A stretch of DNA of 64,000 nucleotides, from assembly GCF_004310295.1 (NCBI RefSeq), contig NZ_SISB01000023.1, forward strand, positions 1 through 64,000, in the 5' to 3' direction. Below the pieces are notes generated by a model. That model was not told the DNA's origin. It worked only from the letters and a program-made list of their open reading frames with translations, and did no database searches. The DNA comes from Pseudomonas sp. BGI-2 (GTDB taxonomy: Bacteria; Pseudomonadota; Gammaproteobacteria; Pseudomonadales; Pseudomonadaceae). How positions within the stretch are numbered: position 1 is the stretch's first letter; each line of letters begins with the position of its first letter. A program made the position numbers and the translations under genes. Positions 40,821 through 49,556 of this stretch are shown here, piece by piece.

Positions 40821-42344
40821 ATGTTCGAATCTGCTGAAATCGGTCACGCCATCGACAAAGAAACCTATGAAGCTGAAGAACCGGCGCTGCGTGAAGCGTT
40901 GCTCGAAGCGCAGTTCGAGCTTCAGCAGCAAAAGCGCTTTCCGGTGATCATCCTGATCAACGGCATCGAAGGCGCCGGCAAGGGCGAGACGGTCAAGTTG
41001 CTCAACGAGTGGATGGACCCGCGCCTGATCGAAGTCCGCACCTTCGATCAGCAGACCGACGAGGAGCTGGCGCGCCCTCCGGCCTGGCGGTATTGGCGGA
41101 TGCTCCCGGCCAAGGGGCGCATGGGTATTTTCTTCGGCAACTGGTACAGCCAGATGCTGCAGGGCCGGGTCCATGGGTTGTTCAAGGACGCGGTGCTGGA
41201 TCAAGCGATCAACCAGTCCGAGCGTTTTGAAAAAATGCTCTGCGACGAGGGCGCGCTGATCTTCAAGTTCTGGTTTCACCTCTCCAAGAAGCAAATGAAG
41301 GCGCGTCTCAAGGCACTCGCCGACGACCCCTTGCACAGCTGGCGTATCAGCCCGCTGGACTGGCAACAATCGCGGACCTACGACAAATTCGTGAAGTACG
41401 GCGAGCGGGTGTTGCGCCGCACCAGCCGCGACTACGCGCCCTGGCATGTGATTGAAGGCGTGGATGCGCATTACCGCAGCCTGGCGGTGGGCAAAATCCT
41501 CCTCGAAGGTCTGCAAAGTGCCTTGAAGCGATCCAGGATTCATCCCGCCAAAGTCAATGCTGCGCCGCTGCCGATCCATGTCGATCAGTTGAGCCTGCTC
41601 GACAGCCTCGACTTGAGCCAGCGCCTGGACAAGGACGATTACGAAGAACAACTGATTACCGAGCAGGCGCGCTTCTCGGGCCTGATGCGCGACAAGCGCA
41701 TGCGCCAACACGCCTTGGTCGCGGTGTTCGAAGGCAATGATGCGGCCGGCAAGGGAGGGGCGATTCGTCGCGTCGCGGCGGCGCTCGATCCACGCCAATA
41801 CAGCATCGTGCCGATTGCCGCGCCCACCGAGGAGGAACGGGCGCAACCGTATTTGTGGCGCTTCTGGCGGCACCTTCCGGCCAAGGGCAAGTTCACGGTG
41901 TTCGATCGTTCCTGGTACGGGCGTGTGCTGGTGGAGCGTGTCGAAGGCTTCTGTCCACCGGCGGACTGGCTGCGGGCCTACAGCGAGATCAATGATTTCG
42001 AAGAGCAGATTTCCGAGTCGGGCCTCATCGTGGTCAAGTTCTGGCTGGCCATCGACAAACAGACGCAACTGGAGCGTTTCGAGGCGCGGGAAGAAATTCC
42101 CTTCAAACGTTTCAAGATCACTGAAGACGACTGGCGCAACCGGGACAAGTGGGACGCTTACCGTGCGGCCGTCGGCGATATGGTTGACCGCACCAGCACC
42201 GAAATCTCGCCGTGGACCTTGGTAGAGGCCAATGACAAGCGCTGGGCCCGGGTCAAGGTCCTGCGCACGATCAACCATGCGCTGGAAGAAGCGTTCGAGA
42301 AATCAGACAAGCACGACAGGATGGGTAAAAAACACAAGTCGTGA
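40821..42344 (+). CDS. pap: Polyphosphate:AMP phosphotransferase (two PPK2 domains)
   Basis: Protein of 507 residues that uses polyphosphate to phosphorylate AMP to ADP (class II PPK2). Two PPK2 domains are in tandem. Domain 1 has Walker A IEGAGKGETVK (about 49-59) but its Walker B position reads FFGNWY (Asp replaced by Phe near 105). Domain 2 has NDAAGKGGAIRR (about 305-316) and an intact FDRSWYGRV (Asp362). So catalysis probably rests on the second domain. ATG at 40821 follows GGGAAGGGAG; the longer frame starts inside a palindrome. Confidence 0.94.
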   Translation: MFESAEIGHAIDKETYEAEEPALREALLEAQFELQQQKRFPVIILINGIEGAGKGETVKLLNEWMDPRLIEVRTFDQQTDEELARPPAWRYWRMLPAKGRMGIFFGNWYSQMLQGRVHGLFKDAVLDQAINQSERFEKMLCDEGALIFKFWFHLSKKQMKARLKALADDPLHSWRISPLDWQQSRTYDKFVKYGERVLRRTSRDYAPWHVIEGVDAHYRSLAVGKILLEGLQSALKRSRIHPAKVNAAPLPIHVDQLSLLDSLDLSQRLDKDDYEEQLITEQARFSGLMRDKRMRQHALVAVFEGNDAAGKGGAIRRVAAALDPRQYSIVPIAAPTEEERAQPYLWRFWRHLPAKGKFTVFDRSWYGRVLVERVEGFCPPADWLRAYSEINDFEEQISESGLIVVKFWLAIDKQTQLERFEAREEIPFKRFKITEDDWRNRDKWDAYRAAVGDMVDRTSTEISPWTLVEANDKRWARVKVLRTINHALEEAFEKSDKHDRMGKKHKS

Positions 42345-42446
42345 GCCGATGGTTACGCATACGCGGGGTGAATGATTGTCGCGGTCGGTTATGGGGTGGA
42401 CTTATGCTCGGTCCACTCTCAACCCACAACAACAATGAGGTATGCC

Positions 42447-43631
42447 ATGCGTGAAGTGGTGATCGTCGACAGCGTGCGGACCGGCTTGGCCAAATCCTTT
42501 CGCGGCAAGTTCAACCAGACCCGTCCGGATGACATGGCGGCGCATTGTGTCGATGCCTTGTTGGCGCGCACCGGTATCGACCCGGCCAGCGTTGAGGATT
42601 GCATCGTCGGCGCGGGCTCCAACGAAGGCGCCCAAGGTTACAACATCGGTCGCAACGTCGCGGTGTTGTCGCGTCTGGGCACCGGCACCGCCGGTATGAC
42701 CCTCAACCGTTTCTGCTCGTCGGGCTTGCAGGCCATCGCCATCGCCGCCAACCAGATCGCCTCGGGCTGCAGCGACATCATCGTGGCCGGTGGCGTCGAA
42801 TCCATCAGCCTGACCATGAAAAGCGTCAACACCGACAACCTGATCAACCCGCTCCTGAAAGAGCAGGTGCCGGGCATCTATTTCCCGATGGGCCAGACCG
42901 CCGAAATCGTCGCACGTCGTTACAGCATCAGTCGCCAGGAGCAGGATCTGTACGCCCTGCAAAGTCAGCAACGTACTGCCCAGGCTCAGGCCGCTGGCTT
43001 GTTCGATGATGAAATCGTGCCGATGGCGGTGAAGTACCGGGTTGAAGACAAGGCCACCGGTCAGATCCAGATCCTCGACGGGATCGTCGATCGCGACGAC
43101 TGCAACCGCCCGGACACCACCCTTGAAAGCCTGGCCGGGTTGAAACCGGTGTTTGCCGAGGACGGTTCGGTGACGGCGGGTAACTCGTCGCAACTGTCTG
43201 ATGGCGCTTCGATGACGCTGGTCATGAGCCTGGAAAAAGCCCTGGCACTGGGACTCAAGCCAAAGGCGTTCTTCCGTGGTTTCGCGGTGGCCGGGTGCGA
43301 GCCGGACGAGATGGGCATCGGTCCGGTGTTCTCGGTGCCGAAATTGCTCAAGGCCAAAGGCTTGCAGGTGGCCGACATTGATCTCTGGGAACTCAACGAA
43401 GCGTTTGCCTCTCAGTGCCTGTACAGCCGCAACCGCCTGGAGATCGATAACGACAAGTACAACGTCAATGGCGGCTCGATTTCCATCGGCCACCCGTTCG
43501 GCATGACCGGCTCGCGTCAGGTGGGGCACATCGTGCGTGAGTTGCAGCGGCGCAACTTGCGTTACGGCGTCGTCACCATGTGCGTGGGTGGCGGGATGGG
43601 GGCGACCGGGTTGTTTGAAGCGGTGCGATAG
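42447..43631 (+). CDS. Acetyl-CoA C-acyltransferase (thiolase)
   Basis: Protein of 394 residues, the usual thiolase size, cleaving 3-ketoacyl-CoA or condensing acetyl-CoA in the cytosol. The nucleophile is Cys90 in NRFCSSGLQAI. The NEAF block is in LWELNEAFASQC; GGSISIGHPFGMTGSRQ has the catalytic His, and TMCVGGGMGATGLF the second Cys. ATG at 42447 follows GAGG by 6 nt. It is separate from other beta-oxidation genes; physiological direction is not known. Confidence 0.94.
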   Translation: MREVVIVDSVRTGLAKSFRGKFNQTRPDDMAAHCVDALLARTGIDPASVEDCIVGAGSNEGAQGYNIGRNVAVLSRLGTGTAGMTLNRFCSSGLQAIAIAANQIASGCSDIIVAGGVESISLTMKSVNTDNLINPLLKEQVPGIYFPMGQTAEIVARRYSISRQEQDLYALQSQQRTAQAQAAGLFDDEIVPMAVKYRVEDKATGQIQILDGIVDRDDCNRPDTTLESLAGLKPVFAEDGSVTAGNSSQLSDGASMTLVMSLEKALALGLKPKAFFRGFAVAGCEPDEMGIGPVFSVPKLLKAKGLQVADIDLWELNEAFASQCLYSRNRLEIDNDKYNVNGGSISIGHPFGMTGSRQVGHIVRELQRRNLRYGVVTMCVGGGMGATGLFEAVR

Positions 43632-43660
43632 GCCATTCAATATGTGCTGAATGTTTAATC

Positions 43661-43747
43661 GCCTTCGCGAGCAAGCCCGCTCCCACAGTTGACCGCATTC
43701 CTATGGGGAACTCGGTCTAGTGTGGGAGCGGGCTTGCTCGCGAAGGC
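43661..43747. repeat. REP pair, GGGCTTGCTCGCGAA family
   Basis: The arms 43661-43687 and 43721-43747 are perfect 27-nt reverse complements. It lies between the convergent thiolase and DUF6316 genes. Confidence 0.94.
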
Positions 43748-43757
43748 CGCACCTCGG

Positions 43758-43952
43758 TCAACGGTGGGCACCCAAAACCTGCATCCGCGCAATGTAGGCC
43801 TGAATCTCCCGCTCTGCCGACTGCGGATTATCAAACGGCCCCTCCAGCGTGTTTTCCCGGGTGCTGAAAAACAATTCCCCGTTCACACGGCACACTCGGT
43901 CGCAGCGAAAGTGCGTGGCGGGGGCGGTGTCCTGGGCGCGCATGCCGTACAT
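43758..43952 (-). CDS. DUF6316-type small protein
   Basis: Protein of 64 residues from ATG 43952, with AGGAG 6 nt upstream. Its pattern (MYGMRAQDTAPATHFR, GELFFSTREN, EGPFDNPQSAEREIQAYI) is a short conserved beta-strand and helix module common in gammaproteobacteria. Function is unknown. A longer frame to 44069 lacks a ribosome site. About 210 bp without another gene separates it from the divergent EamA transporter. Confidence 0.8.
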   Translation of the reverse strand: MYGMRAQDTAPATHFRCDRVCRVNGELFFSTRENTLEGPFDNPQSAEREIQAYIARMQVLGAHR

Positions 43953-44162
43953 GGCTATCTCCTGAAGGATGTTCCTGTTGGTGGATCCAAGGAGCTTATG
44001 CATGAACCACTTGCGGCGCCTGACCAACTGATCGACGGCACATCGCCAAATGAATGGTGCGACCTGCACAGTTTCATTCGCGGTCAGTCGCCAACTGTCC
44101 CTGTGTCGCGCCGGGGTCTGCGCCTAGAATGGTGTTTCTTGCCATCTGGCTTTGGGGTTCGC

Positions 44163-45122
44163 ATGCACATATCATCCGGTCGCTGGGTTTACGGTCTGTC
44201 CCTGGCCTTGCTGACCGCGCTGCTGTGGGGAATCCTGCCGATCAAACTCAAACAAGTCCTGCTGGTGATGGACCCGGTGACGGTGACCTGGTTTCGCCTG
44301 ACGGTGTCCGGTGGGTGCCTGTTCATCTATCTGGCGGCGACCAAACGCCTGCCGAGCCGCAAAGTCCTCGGCCCGCGCGGTGGCTGGCTGGTGTTGATGG
44401 CGGTGCTTGGTCTGGTCGGCAACTACGTGTTGTACCTGATGGGCTTGAACCTGCTCAGCCCCGGCACCGCGCAACTGGTGGTGCAGATGGGCCCGATCAT
44501 GTTGCTGATCGCCAGTTTGTTTGTGTTCAAGGAACGGTTCAGTGTGGGGCAGGGGATGGGTCTGCTGGTGCTGCTGATTGGCTTCGCACTCTTCTTTAAT
44601 CAACGCTTGACCGAGTTGTTGACCTCGTTGACCGATTACACCGCAGGCGTGTTGCTGGTGCTGTTGGCGTCGACGGTCTGGACGTTTTACGCGCTGGGGC
44701 AGAAGCAATTGCTGACGGTATGGAACTCGTTGCAGGTGATGATGGTGATCTACCTGTTCTGCGCGCTGTTGCTGACGCCGTGGGTGCATCCGCTGGAGGC
44801 ACTGCAATTGAGCCCGCTGCAAGGCTGGTTGTTGCTGGCGTGCTGCATGAACACCCTGATCGCCTATGGCGCATTTGCCGAAGCGCTGGCCCATTGGGAA
44901 GCTTCGCGGGTGAGTGCGACGCTGGCGATTACGCCGTTGGTGACGTTTGGCGCGGTGGCCGTGGCGGCGTGGGCGTGGCCGGAGTACGTGCATGCCGAGA
45001 CGATCAATGGTCTGGGGTATGGCGGGGCGGTGTTGGTGGTGGTGGGTTCAGCGTTGGTGGCGTTGGGGCCGTCGCTGATTGCCGGGCTCAAGGCGCGCAA
45101 GGTGCGGATGGCGGCCAGTTAA
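44163..45122 (+). CDS. EamA/DMT-family membrane transporter
   Basis: Protein of 319 residues with ten membrane helices in two EamA repeats (about 10-145 and 160-300). ALLWGILPIKLKQV in helix 1 and ALAHWEASRVSATLAITPLVTF in the second repeat are typical of DMT exporters of metabolites. The substrate is unknown. ATG 44163 is chosen because hydrophobic helix 1 starts just after it; the upstream frame from 43689 crosses the REP and the opposite gene. Confidence 0.87.
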   Translation: MHISSGRWVYGLSLALLTALLWGILPIKLKQVLLVMDPVTVTWFRLTVSGGCLFIYLAATKRLPSRKVLGPRGGWLVLMAVLGLVGNYVLYLMGLNLLSPGTAQLVVQMGPIMLLIASLFVFKERFSVGQGMGLLVLLIGFALFFNQRLTELLTSLTDYTAGVLLVLLASTVWTFYALGQKQLLTVWNSLQVMMVIYLFCALLLTPWVHPLEALQLSPLQGWLLLACCMNTLIAYGAFAEALAHWEASRVSATLAITPLVTFGAVAVAAWAWPEYVHAETINGLGYGGAVLVVVGSALVALGPSLIAGLKARKVRMAAS

Positions 45123-45136
45123 ACCGCGTTATCGTT

Positions 45137-45214
45137 CTTCGCGGGCAAGCCTCGCTCCTACAGAAGATCTATGTCGCACTTCAGTCCCTGTAGGAGCGAG
45201 GCTTGCCCGCGAAG
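45137..45214. repeat. REP pair, GAGGCTTGCCCGCGAA family
   Basis: The arms 45137-45163 and 45188-45214 are perfect 27-nt reverse complements, 14 bp past the EamA gene stop, between convergent genes. Confidence 0.94.
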
Positions 45215-45238
45215 ACTGACTGTCAGGCGCTGAAAATC

Positions 45239-46633
45239 TTAACCCTTGGCGCCCGCTTCCAGCATATTCTCCGGCCTCACCCAGGCATCAAACTGCTCAT
45301 CCGTCAGATACCCCAGCTGCAACGCCGCCTCACGCAGTGTCAGTCCCTCGTTGTAGGCCTTCTTGGCAATCTCCGCCGATTTGTCGTAGCCGATGTGCGG
45401 GTTCAGCGCCGTCACCAGCATCAACCCACGCTCCAGGTGTTCAGCCATTTTCAGCGCATCTGGCTCAAGCCCTGCGATGCAGTGCTGCTGGAAGTTGCTG
45501 CAGCCATCGCCCAGCAGGCGGATCGATTGCAGCAAGTTGTGGATAATCACCGGTTTGAACACGTTCAGCTGCAAGTGCCCCTGACTCGCCGCAAAACCAA
45601 TGGCGACGTCATTGCCCAAAACCTGACACGCCAGCATCGACAGCGCTTCGCACTGGGTCGGATTGACCTTGCCCGGCATGATTGAGCTGCCCGGTTCGTT
45701 GGCTGGCAGCTTCACTTCGGCGAAACCTGCGCGCGGCCCGGAACCCAGCAGACGCAGGTCGTTGGCGATTTTCATCAGGCTCACGGCAAGGGTTTTCAGC
45801 GCCCCCGACAGGGTGGTCAACGGCTCATGGCCGGCCAGCGCGGCAAACTTGTTCGGTGCGGTGACGAACGGCAAGCCGGAAAGGGCGGCCAACTCTGCAG
45901 CGATCGCCTCGCCAAAACCGTGGGGTGAGTTCAGCCCGGTGCCGACCGCCGTGCCGCCCTGCGCCAGTTCACAGACCGCCGGCAGTGCGCTGCGGATCGC
46001 CCGTTCGGCGTAATCCAGTTGCGCGATGAACGCCGAGAGTTCCTGGCCGAAGGTGATCGGCGTGGCGTCCATCATATGGGTACGGCCGGTCTTGACCAGT
46101 TTCATGTGTCGCGCCGACAACTCGGCCAACCCGCCAGAGAGCTCACTGATCGCCGGCAGCAAATGCTGCTGCACCGCCTGAACGGCGGCAATGTGCATGG
46201 CGGTCGGGAAGCAATCATTGGAGCTTTGGGAGCGGTTGACGTGATCGTTAGGGTGAACCGGTGATTTGCCGCCGCGAGGGTTACCGGCCAGTTCATTGGC
46301 GCGTCCGGCGATCACTTCGTTGACGTTCATGTTGCTCTGGGTGCCGCTGCCGGTCTGCCAGACCACCAGCGGGAACTGGTCGTCGTGGCTGCCGTCGAGC
46401 ACTTCGTCGGCGGCCTGTTCGATCAGGCGGGCGATGTCGGCAGGCAGATCACCGTTGCGGTCATTGACCCGCGCCGCGGCTTTCTTGATCAGGGCCAATG
46501 CGTGCAGCACGGCCAACGGCATACGTTCGTTGCCAATGGCGAAATTAATCAGCGAGCGTTGCGTCTGAGCGCCCCAGTAGGCTTCATCCGGGACTTCCAC
46601 CTGGCCAAGGCTGTCGGTTTCGATACGGCTCAT
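45239..46633 (-). CDS. fumC: Class II fumarate hydratase
   Basis: Protein of 464 residues. It hydrates fumarate to malate in the TCA cycle, using no iron-sulfur cluster, so it works under iron limitation or oxidative stress. Visible motifs are SGTQSNMNVNEVIA, KSPVHPNDHVNRSQSSND (about 121-138), the catalytic His in VKTGRTHMMDATP (about 184-196), and the fumarase signature GSSIMPGKVNP (about 318-328). ATG 46633 follows AGGAG by 8 nt. Pseudomonads often have two fumC genes; the neighbours here match the one near rbdA. Confidence 0.95.
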   Translation of the reverse strand: MSRIETDSLGQVEVPDEAYWGAQTQRSLINFAIGNERMPLAVLHALALIKKAAARVNDRNGDLPADIARLIEQAADEVLDGSHDDQFPLVVWQTGSGTQSNMNVNEVIAGRANELAGNPRGGKSPVHPNDHVNRSQSSNDCFPTAMHIAAVQAVQQHLLPAISELSGGLAELSARHMKLVKTGRTHMMDATPITFGQELSAFIAQLDYAERAIRSALPAVCELAQGGTAVGTGLNSPHGFGEAIAAELAALSGLPFVTAPNKFAALAGHEPLTTLSGALKTLAVSLMKIANDLRLLGSGPRAGFAEVKLPANEPGSSIMPGKVNPTQCEALSMLACQVLGNDVAIGFAASQGHLQLNVFKPVIIHNLLQSIRLLGDGCSNFQQHCIAGLEPDALKMAEHLERGLMLVTALNPHIGYDKSAEIAKKAYNEGLTLREAALQLGYLTDEQFDAWVRPENMLEAGAKG

Positions 46634-46824
46634 CTTGCACACTCCTGTAAGTCGATAGCGCAGTTTAGGCCGTGATCGCCGGCCGTGGTTCCATTAGTCT
46701 GGATTTTGACCGCTCAACGCCTCTAATTCAGGCCCGACAAGGCTTGGGGTTGAGTGACACACTTTTTTAGGCGCAGAATGGACGCCCTTGGGGTTTTACC
46801 TCGCCTGCTAGAAAAGGAAACTCG

Positions 46825-47349
46825 ATGACTCGTCTTCGTGCCATCTGTACCGCGGTTGCACTGGTTTGCGCCAGCGGCCCTGTTTTTGCCGATACCGCCA
46901 GCCACAACGCCAGTGCCGAAGCTTTCCTGACCCTGGCGCACGCTGACAAATTGGGCACTCCGGTGTACATGCAAGTGCAGCAAATGTTCGCTCAGCGCTT
47001 TGAACAGACCAAAGCCCCTGAGTCGAAAAAAGCCTTGCTGGAAACCTACCAGGCCAAAGCCAACGCCGCGTTGGACCAAGCCATTGGCTGGAACAAGCTG
47101 AAGCCGGACATGGTCAAGCTCTACACCACCAACTTCAGCGAATCCGAGCTCAAAGACCTGGTCGCGTTCTACAAGTCGCCACTGGGCAAGAAAGTCCTGG
47201 AAAAAATGCCGCAGCTGACTCAGCAATCGGCCCAGATGACTCAAGCCAAGCTGGAAAGCGCGGTGCCTGTGGTCAACAAACTGCTGGCTGACATGACTGC
47301 CGAGCTGGAGCCTAAAGGCGCCGCCGCTCCAGCCAAGAAAAAGCCTTAA
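46825..47349 (+). CDS. DUF2059 periplasmic protein
   Basis: Protein of 174 residues. Residues 1-22 form a signal peptide (MTRLRAICTAVALVCASG, cleavage near VFADT). The DUF2059 region (about 85-140) has the repeated pattern FSESELKDLVAFYKSPLGKKVL. The tail is Lys/Ala-rich. Exported; function unknown. It starts an operon with bolA 12 bp downstream. Confidence 0.88.
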   Translation: MTRLRAICTAVALVCASGPVFADTASHNASAEAFLTLAHADKLGTPVYMQVQQMFAQRFEQTKAPESKKALLETYQAKANAALDQAIGWNKLKPDMVKLYTTNFSESELKDLVAFYKSPLGKKVLEKMPQLTQQSAQMTQAKLESAVPVVNKLLADMTAELEPKGAAAPAKKKP

Positions 47350-47361
47350 GCGGAGTTGGGT

Positions 47362-47661
47362 ATGACCATGCAACAACGCATCGAATCGACGCTGGGCCTG
47401 TTGCAGCCGCAGCATCTGCAAGTGCTGGATGAAAGCCACATGCACAGCCGTGGGTTGCAGACCCACTTCAAGGCCGTGGTGGTCAGCCAGCAGTTCGAAG
47501 GGCTCAACCGGGTCAAGCGACACCAAAAAGTCTACGGCACGCTCGGCGAGCTGATGGGCGAATTCCATGCGTTGGCGCTGCATACCTACACGCCGGAAGA
47601 ATGGGCTCAGATCGACGCGGCTCCGGCCTCGCCGACCTGTGCTGGCGGTAGCAAGCATTGA
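47362..47661 (+). CDS. BolA-family protein
   Basis: Protein of 99 residues. BolA proteins bind monothiol glutaredoxins with a shared iron-sulfur cluster and affect envelope and stress responses. The motif HMHSRGLQTHFKAVVVSQQFEGLNRVKRHQ (about 27-56; split here as HMHSRGLQ and THFKAVVVSQQF) contains the conserved His ligand and the helix-turn region; LGELMGEFHALALHTYTPEEW ends the fold. ATG 47362 follows CGGAG. Position matches the bolA of the conserved fumC block. Confidence 0.9.
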   Translation: MTMQQRIESTLGLLQPQHLQVLDESHMHSRGLQTHFKAVVVSQQFEGLNRVKRHQKVYGTLGELMGEFHALALHTYTPEEWAQIDAAPASPTCAGGSKH

Positions 47662-47695
47662 TGTGACGGGTTGAAGAGCTGTTGTGGCGAGGGCT

Positions 47696-47834
47696 TTGTG
47701 GCGAGGGGATTCATCCCCGTTCGGCTGCGAAGCAGTCGTAAAACCGGCAGCTCGGTTTGTCTGAAACGCCTCAGTGAGGCTGATATTTTCAGGTCTGCTT
47801 CGCAGCCCAGCGGGGATAAATCCCCTCGCCACAA
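47696..47834. repeat. Long inverted repeat (GTGGCGAGGGGAT family)
   Basis: The left arm begins TTGTGGCGAGGGGATTCATC at 47696 and the right arm ends in its complement at 47834; about 40 nt per side pair, with an internal CGGCTGCGAAGCAG/CTGCTTCGCAGCC. The same family as 56978-57106. Confidence 0.92.
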
Positions 47835-47885
47835 TGGTTCTCACCAGACTTTTAGATCCCAGTCCTAAACCCACACCATTTTTGC

Positions 47886-47925
47886 TAGAATCCGCAACGC
47901 GCCGCTCACCCGGCGCGTTTTTTTT
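47886..47925 (+). promoter_or_regulatory. Extended -10 box directly followed by terminator-like hairpin
   Basis: TGC-TAGAAT (47883-47891) is a good extended -10 element. AACGCGCC (47896-47903) and GGCGCGTT (47912-47919) form an 8-bp stem followed by eight T, beginning where transcription would start. It may be a terminator for upstream reads or a leader hairpin of trhO. Confidence 0.55.
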
Positions 47926-47972
47926 CGCATCCGGTTCACCCCTTACGAGGGTAGCCACCTGGAGAATCACCC

Positions 47973-48914
47973 ATGACACAACAGATTGTCGTGGCGGCAC
48001 TGTATAAGTTCGTCACTCTGGAAGATTACGTCGCCCTGCGCGAGCCACTGCTGCAAGCGATGGTCGACAACGGCATCAAAGGCACGCTGCTGATCGCCGA
48101 AGAAGGCATCAACGGCACTGTGTCCGGCAGCCGCGAAGGTATTGACGGGCTGATGGCCTGGCTCAAGAACGACCCGCGCATGGACGATATCGACCACAAA
48201 GAGTCGTACTGCGACGACCAGCCGTTCTACCGCACCAAGGTCAAACTCAAGAAAGAAATCGTCACCCTCGGCGTTGAAGGCGTGGACCCGAACAAAAAGG
48301 TCGGCACTTACGTCGATCCAGAGAACTGGAACGCCCTGATCAGCGATCCTGAAGTGCTGTTGATCGACACCCGTAACGACTATGAAGTCTCAATCGGCAC
48401 CTTCGAAGGCGCCATCGATCCGAAAACCACCAGCTTTCGCGAATTTCCCGACTACATCAAAGCCCACTTCGACCCGGCCGTGCACAAGAAAGTCGCGATG
48501 TTCTGCACCGGCGGCATTCGTTGTGAAAAGGCCTCGAGCTATATGCTCAGTCAAGGCTTCGACGAGGTTTATCACCTCAAGGGCGGTATTCTGAAGTACC
48601 TCGAAGAGGTGCCGCAGGAAGAAACCAAATGGCAGGGCGACTGCTTCGTGTTCGATAACCGCGTGACCGTTCGTCACGACCTTAGCGAAGGCGACTACGA
48701 TCAATGTCATGCCTGTCGTACGCCGATCAGCGTCGAAGACCGCACATCCGAGCATTATGTGGCCGGCATCAGTTGCCCGCATTGCTGGGATACGCTCAGC
48801 GAGAAAACCCGCCGCAGCGCCATTGATCGGCAGAAGCAGATCGAACTGGCCAAGGCGCGCAACCTGCCTCACCCGATCGGCTACAACTACAAGCAAACTC
48901 CTTCAGAGGCTTGA
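47973..48914 (+). CDS. trhO: tRNA uridine(34) hydroxylase (rhodanese-type, YceA)
   Basis: Protein of 313 residues that hydroxylates U34 of tRNA to ho5U, an oxygen-dependent wobble modification. An N-terminal acylphosphatase-like domain is followed by a rhodanese domain with the active Cys in FCTGGIRCEKASSYM (about 175-189). A C-terminal zinc-like part has CHACRTPIS and CPHCWDTL. Length matches E. coli YceA/TrhO. ATG 47973; the ribosome site is CTGGAG. Confidence 0.94.
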   Translation: MTQQIVVAALYKFVTLEDYVALREPLLQAMVDNGIKGTLLIAEEGINGTVSGSREGIDGLMAWLKNDPRMDDIDHKESYCDDQPFYRTKVKLKKEIVTLGVEGVDPNKKVGTYVDPENWNALISDPEVLLIDTRNDYEVSIGTFEGAIDPKTTSFREFPDYIKAHFDPAVHKKVAMFCTGGIRCEKASSYMLSQGFDEVYHLKGGILKYLEEVPQEETKWQGDCFVFDNRVTVRHDLSEGDYDQCHACRTPISVEDRTSEHYVAGISCPHCWDTLSEKTRRSAIDRQKQIELAKARNLPHPIGYNYKQTPSEA

Positions 48915-48917
48915 ACC

Positions 48918-49556
48918 ATGTCTGCCCAACGTCTGCTCTATGTGATGGACCCGATGTGTTCCTGGTGCTGGGGCTTTGCGCCGGTCGCCAACGCGCTGGT
49001 CGAGCAGGCGCAGGCGGCAGGGGTGGACGTGCATCTGGTGGTGGGTGGCTTGCGCACCGGCAGCGGCTCCGCATTGGAGCCGACCACCCGGCGCTATATC
49101 CTTGAGCATTGGCAGGCCGTCAACGAGGCCACCGGCCAACCGTTCAAGACCGAAGGCGCGTTGCCTGAAGGTTTTGTCTACGACACCGAGCCTGCGTGCA
49201 GGGCTCTGGTCACTGCGCGCAACCTGGCGCCGGATTGCGCGTGGAAGCTGCTCGGGCTGATTCAGCACGCGTTCTACGCTGAAGGCCGAGACGTCACCCA
49301 CGCCAGTGTTCTGGTCGAGTTGGCCGAGCAGGCCGGCCTGCCGCGCATCGAGTTTGCTGCCGCGTTCGACCGTGCCGATCAGCACGCCGCGACGGCTGCC
49401 GATTTCACCTGGGTCCAGGACCTCGGCATCGCCGGATTCCCTACGCTGTTGGCCGAACGTAATGGGCAACTGGCGCTGTTGACCAATGGCTATCAACCCT
49501 TGAGTGAACTGTCGCCATTGCTCGGCCGTTGGCTGGAGCGCGCTGCCTGTGCATGA
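48918..49556 (+). CDS. DsbA-family (FrnE-like) thioredoxin-fold protein
   Basis: Protein of 212 residues with no signal peptide, so probably cytosolic. The active site is CSWC in YVMDPMCSWCWGFAP (about 7-21). The helical insert and the cis-Pro region LGIAGFPTLL fit the DsbA/2-hydroxychromene isomerase superfamily. It starts 3 nt after the trhO stop and overlaps the ABC transporter gene, so it is in the same operon. Confidence 0.88.
   Translation: MSAQRLLYVMDPMCSWCWGFAPVANALVEQAQAAGVDVHLVVGGLRTGSGSALEPTTRRYILEHWQAVNEATGQPFKTEGALPEGFVYDTEPACRALVTARNLAPDCAWKLLGLIQHAFYAEGRDVTHASVLVELAEQAGLPRIEFAAAFDRADQHAATAADFTWVQDLGIAGFPTLLAERNGQLALLTNGYQPLSELSPLLGRWLERAACA

Noticed and set aside
40788..42278. 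Minus-strand frame of 496 codons
   Set aside because: Antisense shadow of pap.
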